This document shows positions 24,137 through 34,928 of a stretch of DNA of 64,000 nucleotides, piece after piece. This DNA comes from Argopecten irradians. Taxonomy: Eukaryota > Mollusca > Bivalvia > Pectinida > Pectinidae. The stretch is taken from positions 34,633,328 to 34,697,327 of the forward strand of contig NC_091146.1 of the NCBI RefSeq assembly GCF_041381155.1, written 5' to 3'. A model generated the notes under the pieces. It did not search any database. It saw only the letters and a program-made list of their open reading frames with translations, and was not told the DNA's origin. The first letter of the stretch is position 1. Every line of letters starts with the position of its first letter. Position numbers and translations under genes: made by a program.

Positions 24137-24718
24137 ATGCAGATTATGCTACAAGCAGGCACGGGTGGCAGGACACAGTTAATAGATATGGAACCGGTAA
24201 GTTCCCATTGTTTTTGTTAATAAGTTTGTGTTAGATGTCATGTCCAGAAACCTTCAATTCAAATTTACTTTAAAAAATTGAGTTGGGAAAAATATATTTA
24301 CTTTAAGTGGTTTGCGCTGTGAGTAAAGGAAAAAAATGAATTTTATTTACCTTACATATTTACATAGATCTATTTTTTTAAAAGAAAATTGTTTTGTGAA
24401 ATAAAAAAAAAGATGAAACTGGGCATAAATGTCTAGAATGTTAATATTCTTACGTGTAGGAGTTCTATGCCAATCCTTTTATACCGATAAAAGTACTTAA
24501 ATCCTATATAATTTCTCCTTCAGGGCGAGAAGATGTCTTCGTTATTCCAGAAGATCTCTGACATACGCGGTGTAGAAAAAGAACACTTACAAGTGGTGTA
24601 CGCCGGAAAAACATTTCGATACGGAGATCAAAGGACTGATAGTAAAACCATCGCCGACTTAGGCATGAAAGATCGGTCGATGGTACAGCTGGTTACTAGG
24701 TTACCAGGAGGTCAATAG
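24137..24718 (+). CDS. Free ubiquitin-like protein with C-terminal diglycine (UBL-1)
   Basis: Two coding exons, 24137-24196 (20 codons, donor GTAAGT) and 24524-24718 (acceptor TTCAG), give 84 aa. It begins MQIMLQAGTGG and aligns along its whole length with ubiquitin (MQIFVKTLTGK) with one inserted residue. The ubiquitin AGK48 (here YAGK) and the end R72-L73-x-G75-G76 (here RLPGG) are recognisable, followed by one extra residue, Gln, where processing would be needed. R74 is replaced by Pro and I44 by Val. A conjugated modifier would be activated by an E1 at the exposed diglycine. The fold and ending support that, but divergence from ubiquitin is high, so it is not a ubiquitin gene copy. The closest known parallel in logic is an ISG15-like or other stress-induced modifier. 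ISRE-like motifs lie upstream. The start is chosen because it matches ubiquitin Met1 and UBL-2. Confidence 0.82.
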
Positions 24719-24969
24719 GTCATATGACGTTATAAAGCTTTCCGGATTAAAAACGCGAGGTGAAAGATGACAAGTTATTGTGATTTGATAATACATACAT
24801 TTCGAGTGTGATCCCACTTGGTTAGTGAACTGTTGTGACAAACACTATGACGTCATATGGTAATGATGTGACGGATGTGCGATATTTTCAAGCAAACCTG
24901 CCTATATGAACTGCTATTTCAGTATATAAGGCCATGGATATTTGTTGAATTGATTGATGCTAAATAATA

Positions 24970-25233
24970 TTACAGCAAATTTTGTTCGATAGAAGCCGAG
25001 CATCCATCTTTGTTAACGTTACAGTGTGGTGTCGTGTTTAAATTAGGGACTCGCTTGCAGTGAGACAAAAAGACGTCTGTCTTCTTCCAACATTTATTTT
25101 CAACTCCTACAGGTCCATAACAACTTACGGTGATGGCCGGACACATATTCCGGAATAGTACAAGATAACATACAAAGACAATAAAATTCCGGATACACAC
25201 TTGATGGTTAATAAAAATATATATGAGAAACAT
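24970..25233 (-). CDS. Possible small cysteine-rich secreted peptide
   Basis: An 87-codon frame, convergent with UBL-1. A hydrophobic stretch near residues 18-28 (FIVFVCYLVLF) could be a signal or anchor segment and is followed by a tail with several spaced cysteines. I recognise no family, and no promoter or splice signal is clear. It may be a chance frame. Confidence 0.2.
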   Translation of the reverse strand: MFLIYIFINHQVCIRNFIVFVCYLVLFRNMCPAITVSCYGPVGVENKCWKKTDVFLSHCKRVPNLNTTPHCNVNKDGCSASIEQNLL

Positions 25234-25395
25234 ATATATAACAGTGGTGGCGATTCCGTAAACTGTGATACGTTATATATATTATCTATGTTGGTGTGAC
25301 CGGTGTGTGTATGTGTCGGATTGACCCTGATACAAAATTTTTTTAATGTATGGTAATTGATTTTAGACTTTTTAAAAGTCTATCATTGTATCTGC

Positions 25396-25612
25396 TTTAA
25401 GGGGCCGCGGTGGCCGAGTGGTTTAGATGTACCGACATATTACCACATGCCCTCCACCTCTGGGTCGCGAGTTCGAATCCCATGTGGGGCAGTTGCCAGG
25501 TTCTGACCGCTGGTCGGTGGTTTTTCTCCGGGTGCTCCGGCTTTCCTCCACCAACAAACCTGGCACGTCCTTAAATGACCATGGCTGTTAATAGGACGTT
25601 AAACTAATCAAA
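25396..25612 (+). mobile_element. tRNA-derived SINE, near full length
   Basis: The head GGTGGCCGAGTGGTTTAGAT (A box) with GAGTTCGAATCCC (B box) is tRNA-like. The body runs through GGTGGTTTTTCTCCGGGTGC, and the tail through CCTGGCACGTCCTTAAATGA ends at GGACGTTAAAC. This body and tail resemble an abundant SINE I know from scallop genomes, which is recollection and not a search. Confidence 0.75.
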
Positions 25613-25756
25613 CCAGACAAATTCAGACAAATTATGAATGCACCTTTATTGTAATGATTTCCCTTAGAATGACACTGGATTAACCTTTGTCCCTCGGTGG
25701 TGTGGTTAAATCGATCTCGTTACAATATATGTAAACGTGTTTACGCCGTCTAATAA

Positions 25757-25883
25757 TTTAAGGCCCACTAACTTTCCGGTACAAAAAATAAAAGTAGTCT
25801 ACGAAAATGTTTATCGATGAGGCTGAAACACCAAACAAATTAACAGTGAAACTTCATTTCACTGTAACTACCGCGCGGTAATT
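25757..25883. mobile_element. MITE family 3, left fragment
   Basis: Starts TTTAAGGCCCACTAACTTTC and runs to CTACCGCGCGG, matching the left third of the element at 16238. Confidence 0.6.
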
Positions 25884-25929
25884 GAATTGAGTGGTTAAGA
25901 TGGTCCAACCTCATATCACCAGTATTTAA

Positions 25930-26510
25930 TCTCGGTGCCCCATTAACCTAGTGGTGAAGATTTTCCGGCATTTCAACTTCGTCTTTGCATATTACAAGGT
26001 TACCTCCCTTGTGGATGGGGATGGATTGTAACGTCATTATTTTGTGAGCAAAATTTGCGTCGTTTTCTCTGAAAAGTATGACGTTATCCTTGGAAACACG
26101 TGACGTCACAAACAATACCTACCCGCAAGGGCAGATAACTCTGTAATATGCAAATACAGAATACTATCATTTTGGATACTTTAAAACATGTCTTTGGCTC
26201 AAGGTGACAATGGCCTAGTGGTTAAGGTGTCCCAATAATACGTCACCACTAATTGAACTCCGCGTCATAATGACCCAGTTGTGATGATCTCCCGACATTT
26301 CAATACTAGCATTTTGAGCGCTATTCCCGCATGGCACATACTCTAGACGGCGATGACCTCGTGGTTAATTTGTCTCGACAATCTACCATCTTAAGGTCGC
26401 GAGTTTGCCACCCACCTTGGGCACTTGTCAGGTATTGGCAATATAACAATAGCTTTTCTACGCGCACTCAATCATCATTTAAACTCAGAAACCTGGTGCG
26501 TAATTCATAA
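25930..26510. repeat. SINE-head fragments around MITE family 1, copy 3
   Basis: MITE family 1 copy 3 occupies 25984-26155 (CTTTGCATATTAC to GTAATATGCAAAT). It is flanked by degenerate SINE heads: ATTAACCTAGTGGTGAAG (about 25945), AATGGCCTAGTGGTTAAGGT (about 26208) and GATGACCTCGTGGTTAA (about 26352), the last with GGTCGCGAGTTTG. Confidence 0.55.
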
Positions 26511-28937
26511 AACTTGATAATTATCTGGATGTAAAAATATAAGCCAATCAATCCCAGACCCGATTTCACTGTACGAATGGAAAACAGTATGTAAGGTTTG
26601 TCTATATTGTTGATGTAATAAAACAAATTTAAAATAACTTAATGTCTTTGTGTTCTCATCTTATGGTTAATTGTCATATTTCTTTTCATTTCCGACATCC
26701 TAAATTATTATGTACATGACATTCATAGAAAGTTTTGTCTTAATTTCTAGAATCGTCCTCCTCTTTATTGTACAGACCAACATGAGAAGGGTATTGTCTT
26801 TTCAAATTTTATTTACTTTGGATTGTTATCACCTATTAATAGAAAAGTAATATTACATCAAAACTACTAATTAATTAGGCCAATGAAATGAATAAGAATG
26901 ATTCAATAACTAAATAAATAGTTATTGTAATCATCTGTTTATTTTAACTCTTTGATTGTGTTATTTATTACTAATAATAACTAAGGTCATTTAAGGACCT
27001 GCCAAATTTGATGATGGGAGAAATCTGGAGTACCCAGAGAAAAACCATCCACCAGCGATCAATACCTGTCAACTGCCCCACATGGAATTCGAACTGTGGT
27101 AATATTTTCTTTAAAATAATATTTCAATATCCCAGACATAGGGCCGCAGGGGTTCCTCACATTGCAAGCGTTTGAAAAAATTCCGCATAAAATAAAATTT
27201 AGGCACAAAATTAAAATATCACAGTAGCATTATCATATGTCAGTATGCTTGATATCACATATGCTATTTTAAATCAAGATAAGTACAACATATACATTGA
27301 CAGAAGCACCACTGTTGAGCTTACACGATAACGCAGATTCTTATCGCGTGCTTATATAGGTAGACACATAATGTACACGTATAAAAAGGTGTATATGACT
27401 AACATTTCCAAGTATTCTAAATATATACAGTTATCTGAAAAAAGAAATCAACTGATTTCTGACCTAGAATCAATACATACACAATATATGTTTCATTGAG
27501 AAAAGAAAATAATAGTGAAGTTGTTCGGATATATAAATTATTTCTTGCATTTCAAAGAGTCTATTAGGGTCACAATGAAAGAAAATATTGTGTCATTATA
27601 GCGAATTAGTTATAATAGTTACTAATATTTACATGTACATTGTAAATCGGTATTTTGACATATAAATTCATGATCACAACATATCATTATCACATCCTTT
27701 ACAGTCGCGAATGTCCGTCCGTTTGTTGTCTATGACTTCATAAACTTAAAATGAATTAAGAATAATGCATAATAAACATCAGCATAAACACCTTTATAGG
27801 GATAATACAAATAGATATAACTCAGATATATTTTATATTTGGATATGACTACGGCTTCCAGGTATTCTATAAATATAAGGAGATCTGAAAGGAATCAATT
27901 GATTAGCCCCACCTACATACACGTATATTAATTAAGAATATGCTCTTGTGCGGACCCAATTACGAGTTCTACTTTCGGTTTCGTTTTGCTGAAAATCTCC
28001 AATACCATAATATGCATGTGTAATATGCGTTAGATGTACATGAATATATTCTCAGTAGTCAGTCCCGACTTCATCCTTTGTTAACTAATTATTATGCCTG
28101 TGGAACACAGCGGAACAGTACTTAAATATTCGTTCTCATGTTTCATCTTCTGCAAATATCTTTCATTTTCATGTATGTTTCCTTATGGGATACAATTGCT
28201 AAAAGATGAAAACGAAAACTGCACGCAAGAACTTTGAAATACTTTTAGGATTTAGATAATACATAATTGAATGGAAATATTAAATACAAATATGGTCATT
28301 TGATATTCAGCAGATATGATACTTTGTGCATGTTTGAAATTTTTTCTTTGGTTATTTACAGTGCGAGGCCCCACACGTATATGTCACGTGATACATCTCC
28401 CGCTTCTCTTAATTATTGGCAATATCGTTTTAGTTTCCATATTCAATGGGAAATTAAGGCATGACGTGAATAACAGCATTTACTATACAGCCTTTATCTT
28501 TCTAACAAGATTGATAAGTATATGTGTAACAAAAAATAGGACTTTCTTTTTGGTATGAACTAAGGTTTTAAAAAACAAGACATAAAAACGCAGTCTTTTT
28601 TTATATTTTGTTATTTTTTCTGCACCATTCAGTCTTAATTTGCACATGATCGGCCTTTTTTTGGCAGGTATGAACCAAATATGACATATTTCTGTCTTTT
28701 TAACATTAAACCAATGACGTAGATGAAGGATAATTAAGCCACTCGGGGTTTGGCCGAATACGTCGCAAGCGCTTTGTGTTTGTGCACTGACCGTAACGTT
28801 GGGCGTCTTACATTCTACCAAAATGTTCTGAAATATCTAGCGGTGGTTGCCACATTGTTCTTATGTCCTCGAAATCCTGCTGTCACCTTATTTTTCATGA
28901 CGTCACATTATTGTTTCCGTCATGGATTGACCAAAAA
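26511..28937. other. Gene-free stretch
   Basis: Contains a reverse-orientation SINE tail at about 26984-27100 and one strong ISRE-like site at 27971. No gene is supported. Frames at 28267-28821 overlap on both strands without motifs. Confidence 0.4.
27971..27987 (-). promoter_or_regulatory. Double ISRE-like motif without a recognised gene
   Basis: On the minus strand AAAACGAAACCGAAAGT holds GAAACCGAAAGT plus an overlapping second GAAA. No start codon of this gene family is seen beside it. Confidence 0.45.
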
Positions 28938-30081
28938 CAAATCACTCCAGGTTTATATTACACTAGTGACATACAAAAACAACAAATCACTCCAGGTTAT
29001 ATTACACTAGTGACATACAAAAACAACAAATCACTCCAGGTTATATTACACTAGTGACATACAAAAACAACAAATCACTCCAGGTTATATTACACTAGTG
29101 ACATACAAAAACAACAAATCACTCCAGGTTATATTACACTAGTGACATACAAAAACAACAAATCACTCCAGGTTATATTACACTAGTGACATACAAAAAC
29201 AACAAATCACTCCAGGTTATATTACACTAGTGACATACAAAAACAACAAATCACTCCAGGTTATATTACACTAGTGACATACAAAAAACAAATCACTCCA
29301 GGTTATATTACACTAGTGACATACAAAAACAACAAATCACTCCAGGTTATATTACACTAGTGACATACAAAAACAACAAATCACTCCAGGTTATATTACA
29401 CTAGTGACATACAAAAACAACAAATCACTCCAGGTTATATTACACTAGTGACATACAAAAACAACAAATCACTCCAGGTTATATTACACTAGTGACATAC
29501 AAAAACAACAAATCACTCCAGGTTATATTACACTAGTGACATACAAAAACAACAAATCACTCCAGGTTATATTACACTAGTGACATACAAAAACAACAAA
29601 TCACTCCAGGTTATATTACACTAGTGACATACAAAAACAACAAATCACTCCAGGTTATATTACACTAGTGACATACAAAAACAACAATCACTCCAGGTTA
29701 TATTACACTAGTGACATACAAAAACAACAAATCACTCCAGGTTATATTACACTAGTGACATACAAAAACAACAAATCACTCCAGGTTATATTACACTAGT
29801 GACATACAAAAACAACAAATCACTCCAGGTTATATTACACTAGTGACATACAAAAACAACAAATCACTCCAGGTTATATTACACTAGTGAATACAAAAAC
29901 AACAAATCACTCCAGGTTATATTACACTAGTGACATACAAAAACAACAAATCACTCCAGGTTATATTACACTAGTGACATACAAAAACAACAAATCTTTC
30001 CAGGTTATATTACACTAGTGACATACAAAAACAACAAATCTTTCCAGGTTATATTACACTAGTGACATACAAAAACAACAA
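28938..30081. repeat. 44-bp minisatellite, about 26 copies
   Basis: The unit is CAAATCACTCCAGGTTATAT plus TACACTAGTGACATACAAAA plus ACAA, nearly invariant between copies, which points to recent expansion. It ends about 55 bp beyond the poly(A) signal of UBL-2. Confidence 0.95.
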
Positions 30082-30137
30082 AATTACCTACATTAGAAAA
30101 CTCACTACATATCAAGCAAATAATGTGATACATATGA

Positions 30138-30143
30138 TTTATT
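30138..30143 (-). terminator. Poly(A) signal of UBL-2
   Basis: AATAAA on the minus strand, 118 bp after the UBL-2 stop. The duplicate near 36733 also keeps it. Confidence 0.6.
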
Positions 30144-30260
30144 GGCATTTGTGAGTGAAATAGAATTGTCTTCAGAGTAAACAGATAGAATGACATTTCT
30201 TACCGATACATATTTGTGTATAATCTTACGTTACTTCCGAACGCAATTTTCGAAAGAATA

Positions 30261-30765
30261 TCATCGTGCTTCATTCCTACAAAACAGTGATAAAATTCCA
30301 CCAGGAACGCGGAAAACCAAGAATATAGTTGATCTGTCAATAAAGCCAGCTTGTGCAATAGTTTGTGTGCCTCTGCTTAAGGTTTGGTGTGTAAATTGCT
30401 TCTTTAAGTATAAAAAGCTTATCTGTTCTTCTGGTAACCCTTCATGTTCAGCTATGGCTTCGATTATCGTAATCAGCCTATCGTTCTGTGTGAAAACAAA
30501 ATCCAATAGTGTATAGAAAACTCATTGAGGTCCAGAAAATGTACACAAGTGAACAACGGAGTATGTTAAAAGGAATCCAACATGTTTCATGTATTTATGT
30601 TGCTGATAGGAGCATAAATATAAAACAGTTCAATGTATAAAATTTCAAGAACCATCTGATTAGCTGAAAAATATTGTCATCTAATAAAAGAAAATCCATA
30701 CTTACGGGACTGATATTAATGGGGAAAGATCCGCCCTTCATTTTGCTTGAGACTATTAGCTGCAT
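30261..30765 (-). CDS. Free ubiquitin-like protein with diglycine and tail (UBL-2)
   Basis: Two exons on the minus strand, 30765-30706 (20 codons, donor GTAAGT) and 30485-30261 (acceptor CACACAG), give 94 aa. It begins MQLIVSSKMKGG. The second exon carries the ubiquitin-type helix (about DRLITIIEAIAEHEG), a LKKQ near ubiquitin K48, and FRVPGG, in which the arginine matches R72. Eleven residues (ILSLFCRNEAR) follow the diglycine, so a protease would have to expose it before activation, as for precursor forms of ubiquitin, SUMO or ISG15. The intron position and phase equal those of UBL-1. The ATG lies 12 bases after an AG in TTTGGAACAG, suggesting a non-coding first exon farther upstream. It is head-to-head with gene B, about 1.95 kb apart. 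Confidence 0.78.
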
Positions 30766-32715
30766 ATTTTGTCAATCTGTTCCAAATTTACAATTGTTGT
30801 TGTGTGTTGAGTAGGGAATCTGTAAGAGGTTTGAGTATAAACAACATCATCACGTCCATTCATTTTGCATTGTATTTCAACGAGTGACAATTTTCAATCT
30901 TACTCAACTAAAGGTGTTGAAACAAGAATTATGTTCACTTGCTCGAGTATAAACATATAATTACTCATTACTGTGACATTTATTAACAATCTTAACAACT
31001 GTATTTATTCATGACTAATTTAACACCCCGAAACCTCATTATTACATTATGAAGGACCCACAGAAAGTTTTTTTTTACTTTTAAAATCACGTGAGTTCTA
31101 CTTTGATTAGTTACAGTTAAAAACAAATTGCAAAAAAACGATTTTGAAATCGTGACGTATTGAAACTTGAAATCATTTCCGGATTTTAGCGATTTTCAAA
31201 CTAATCAGACGAGGAACATGCTTTATGCCTTATCAAACACAGGTATGCGCATGTGCTGTACTGTACACGTTAGACTACCGTCTTAAATCCAGCAATAATC
31301 AACATAAAATCACATCGTTGCTTCAATAATTTCTATAAATATTACAGAATTAAAGACGGCTATCATCTTTCCATATATCATGCATTCGTATGCAACTCAA
31401 ACATAAGAAACATTGACAACACGTTATGGAAGCGAACAATATGTTGAACAGTCATGACACAACATGTAAACAACAGAAAAATAAATCGACCAATAGGAAA
31501 TCATTTTCAACATATCTGCGGTAATCGTGTTAAATTTAATCATACTGACAAGAGTTTTGGTCATTTCAAAATGATAATAAATTATGATTACGACACGCAC
31601 TGGAAACAAAGAGAAAACTAAAAAGGATGTTTATTTATTGTGATAACGATACCATGAGAAGGTCATCTTTTTAGATATTGAAGGATAAACGAGGCCCCGT
31701 AAGATAAATGTTTTCTTGAAGATCTTTTGTGGATATATCAAACTTTATAGCTTTTATTATTTTTTTTTCGATTGTTTAAATATTCCAATTATAGCCAGAG
31801 TCATTTAAGAACGTGTCAGACATATATGGTGGAAGAAAGCCGGAGTATCCAGAGAAAAAACGCCCACCATCTGTCTTAACCAACATGGCATTTGACTTCG
31901 CGACCCAGAGGCGGAGGGATTGTGGTAGTATGACGTAACATCTTAAATATTCGGCTATTTCGGCCCCACATAGCATTGAAGAAGCGGGAATCTACCAAAA
32001 CCACATGATAAGTGAGTTTAATTACTAAAAGTCAATCAATAATTAATAATTGGAATTTTAACGCTAATCTTCAGTGTAATTAATTCAAGTAATAAAATTA
32101 GGGGATATAATGCCATTTTTCATTAATCTTATTGGGATAAGATCATGGATTTAAGTTTCGTGTCATGTTAAAACTAAGATTAATGATCTAATATCCAGTA
32201 GATTCATGAAAAATGGAGTTCTTTCCCCATTCTGAAATCATTTATGCTACAGTGATGCATTAGTATTTAAAAGTTTGTTCTTACCAGTGACACCCGACAG
32301 CTGAGAAGAATGAAGTATGATATAGGCGACCATTCATACGTCTCCCTTGATCGCGTACACTTAAACGCTTTCGTTGAAAAAATTCAGAGAACTGTCATTT
32401 AGTAGTATGAGTCAGTTACTTAAACGAACCTCGTGTACAGTTCCAATTATAGTACCCAATAATTATTTATGCATTCATAGCCGATTCAACTAAATAGGAT
32501 TTGGGCTTTCATAAAATGAACGATATGAGGTAAATATGTATATCGATTGTGAAATTTAAATACGTCATGGCTTACCATGAAGACATTTGTTTGGAAAGGA
32601 TATGGCATCGACTTTATATATAGATATGGAAAACCGAAAGTGAACAATCCAGTTGACTTGTTTTTTAAAATCAGATAGGGTGAATGGTACTAGTACACAC
32701 TACACAACTGCGAAG
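30766..32715. other. Divergent intergenic region between UBL-2 and gene B
   Basis: Holds the presumed promoters of both genes. A reverse-orientation SINE fragment lies at about 31793-31972. The matching unit at 37000-38512 has a SINE at the corresponding place, so it inserted before the duplication. No coding region seen. Confidence 0.5.
32615..32645 (+). promoter_or_regulatory. Promoter of gene B: TATA-like and ISRE-like motifs
   Basis: TATATATA at 32615-32622 is followed by GAAAACCGAAAGTGAAC at 32629-32645, which contains AACCGAAA and GAAAGTGAA IRF cores. The ATG is at 32716. The region 51296-51345 upstream of UBL-3 is related (GACTCTATATAAAG, later CCCAGTTGAT), but its ISRE is degraded. 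Confidence 0.5.
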
Positions 32716-34928
32716 ATGCCCTTTATTTCGTTTCAACGCCTTAGCGAGTCTCAGGAAAGAAAGATATTTTCATCGGTGAGTAATAAATAATTAAGTCAAT
32801 CACTGTTTCTTTTTCTTCTACAAGAGCTTTGTCCTACAAATTTTAGTTAGTTCTGAGAAACATTGAATCAAATTTATCAAATTAAAGTCATTTATTAATC
32901 TTAAGCATTTGCGGTGTAGGATTAAGATATACTGTTATGCTAAGCAAAAAAATGTGTTGATAGTATTATCATTAGTTTCTGGTTTGTCAATTATGTAAAT
33001 ATTTATACTTATTAGACAACCATTTTTGAACATTTTTCTTTAGTCCGTCGTATTTGTGGTTAAAATAGTGAATTCCAACTTTCTTCGATTCAAAATAGCT
33101 CAAAATAAAGCACAACACTGTTTATTTTTATTCCATTTTCAACTTAATTGTGAACTACTATTTCAAAAAATGTTAATGAGACAAAAAGTTGTAGATTTTT
33201 TTCATTTGTCAGCAAAGAAGATCCTTCGTGTAGCTTTGCTTTACTACAATGATATCATTACTGTATATTAACAAGTGGATAGTTAAACAAAACATCGCTA
33301 TATGTTAAAGTTGTGTGTAAATCTGAGAGGTAATGGCGCAAAACTTGAAATGAACCCTCAAAAATCCGGATACCTTCGATCCAAGCCTAAACCGTCCAAA
33401 TTACGAATTTTCAAGACTGGTGACTTTTCTGTTCTTAGTAAATATGTAATGTTACGATAATACCTTCCCTAACATTTCCGGACTACGAGTTTTCCAGACT
33501 ATCGGCGTCCGGATTATCGGGGTCCATTGCACTTTTTTCCCAATAAAAAATCAGCAATTTTCATGTATTGTTTATCATGGCTGTTACGGGTTTGATGATG
33601 AATGGCTCGCAGACGGTCGTCGAACAACGTCAGATTTATCCAGCAAATGTTTTTACATACGGGTATTACCTGTGTTACTCCACTAAAACATAATACTACA
33701 TAAGTGAACCTAGCAATATTACGCTACTCAGGTAAGATGTTATTTCAATCGAACCTATTACCAACAAGAGTTAGCGTTGGTTATAGTCCAAGTCATAATG
33801 TCTATTACCCTTGTGCCTTTCGTAAATATGTAAACACGACATTTATGTTATGCTTTGTTGATTTTTTGTTTCTGACAGAGTAACACCATTGACAAAGTTA
33901 AGCCTGTCATAGCTTCAGTCCTCTATGAATGTAAAGACAACATCGACATTGTCGATGAAAAAGGAGAACTGGTATCAGGATCAGTTGACGTCACACGTAC
34001 AGTACAGGTGGTAGTGCATAATGCTAATAGAACACCCCCATTGTGGTGTCGAACAGATTTACCGGACATGACTAATCCCTATGAAGATGATCCAAGTCCA
34101 AGGTGTCGGATGTCATGTGGCCACGCTATCAGTAAGCTTTCATTTTAATACCCACTAAACAATTGATTAGTTTTCACTCATATGCATTTAAAAAAAAACT
34201 ATTTGTTTTAAATATCCATATTCTACAGGCCATTATTGATATTTAAAATGTTCCTTCTCTTAACATGCACTTTATTTCCTGAGTTGTCATATTATGTTGT
34301 TTTTGTTACAGCCACGGATAATTTATATCGTTTTTGCTTGTCCAAATTGACCGACTGGGCCAATACTTTCCACTGCTGTACCACCCGGTGTAATGCAGAG
34401 TGGACGTTCCAGGAAGTCGCCGAAAAGGCATGTTTGTCCTCAGATGAACATATTCTTTTTGAATCTCGTATAAATCACATCCACGCGACTCAATCCATAA
34501 ATACCAGAGAATGTCCATCATGTGGAATGATGTGTTCACGGTTAGATCCTTCAAATCCCCGCGTGGATTGTATATATTGTCAAAAATTAGGGAAACCTCG
34601 AGCTCAGCGAGAATTCTGTTGGGACTGTCTGCTTCCATGGAATAACAACCACATCTGCAAACGTAACGCTGGATTTCAACATCTACAGAGATGTGCAACG
34701 AAAGAAATCGTTGGAGTGGCGAATTGTCCATCCGTGCGCGCGTGTCCAAATTGTAAAACTCTCATTGAGCACCTAGCAGAGTGTAAGCATATGATTTGCA
34801 GCATTTGTAAATGCGAATTCTGTTTCATATGTCTGGACGTGAAAGGCTCCGGTGGCTTTAGCTGTGGATCATACAATACTAAGTGTAGCGTGGCTCCTAG
34901 ACAGTCATTAGAAACACTTCAACAGTAG
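32716..34928 (+). CDS. UBL-RBR E3 ubiquitin ligase (gene B)
   Basis: Three exons, 32716-32775, 33879-34131 and 34312-34928, with consensus splice sites, give 309 aa. Residues about 3-68 look like a divergent ubiquitin fold: FQRLSESQ, then NTIDKVKPVI, which resembles ubiquitin DTIENVKAKI, then the hydrophobic strands NIDIVD and VQVVVHN. A divergent RING1 (RCRMSCGHAI, FHCCTTRC) leads to an IBR (about 172-220, with CPSCG and FCWDC) and a RING2 (249-279, ACPNC to FCFIC). The RING2 catalytic cysteine is kept in AECKHMIC (C262). RBR ligases take ubiquitin from an E2 onto this cysteine before transfer. An N-terminal UBL recalls parkin and HOIL-1, but there is no RING0 or NZF here. Only the C-terminal half is one uninterrupted frame. 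The first exons rest on paralogy with A and D. Confidence 0.85.

Noticed and set aside
25396-25470. tRNA gene
   Set aside because: The tRNA-like head continues into a conserved non-tRNA body and tail with other copies nearby, as in a SINE.
28938-30081. CRISPR-like regular array
   Set aside because: The unit is a contiguous 44-bp tandem repeat with no variable spacers, in an animal genome.
33056-33271. 71-codon frame in gene B intron 1
   Set aside because: No motif. The matching intron of gene C has related DNA without the frame.
34306-34749. 147-codon minus-strand frame
   Set aside because: Shadow of gene B exon 3 on the opposite strand.
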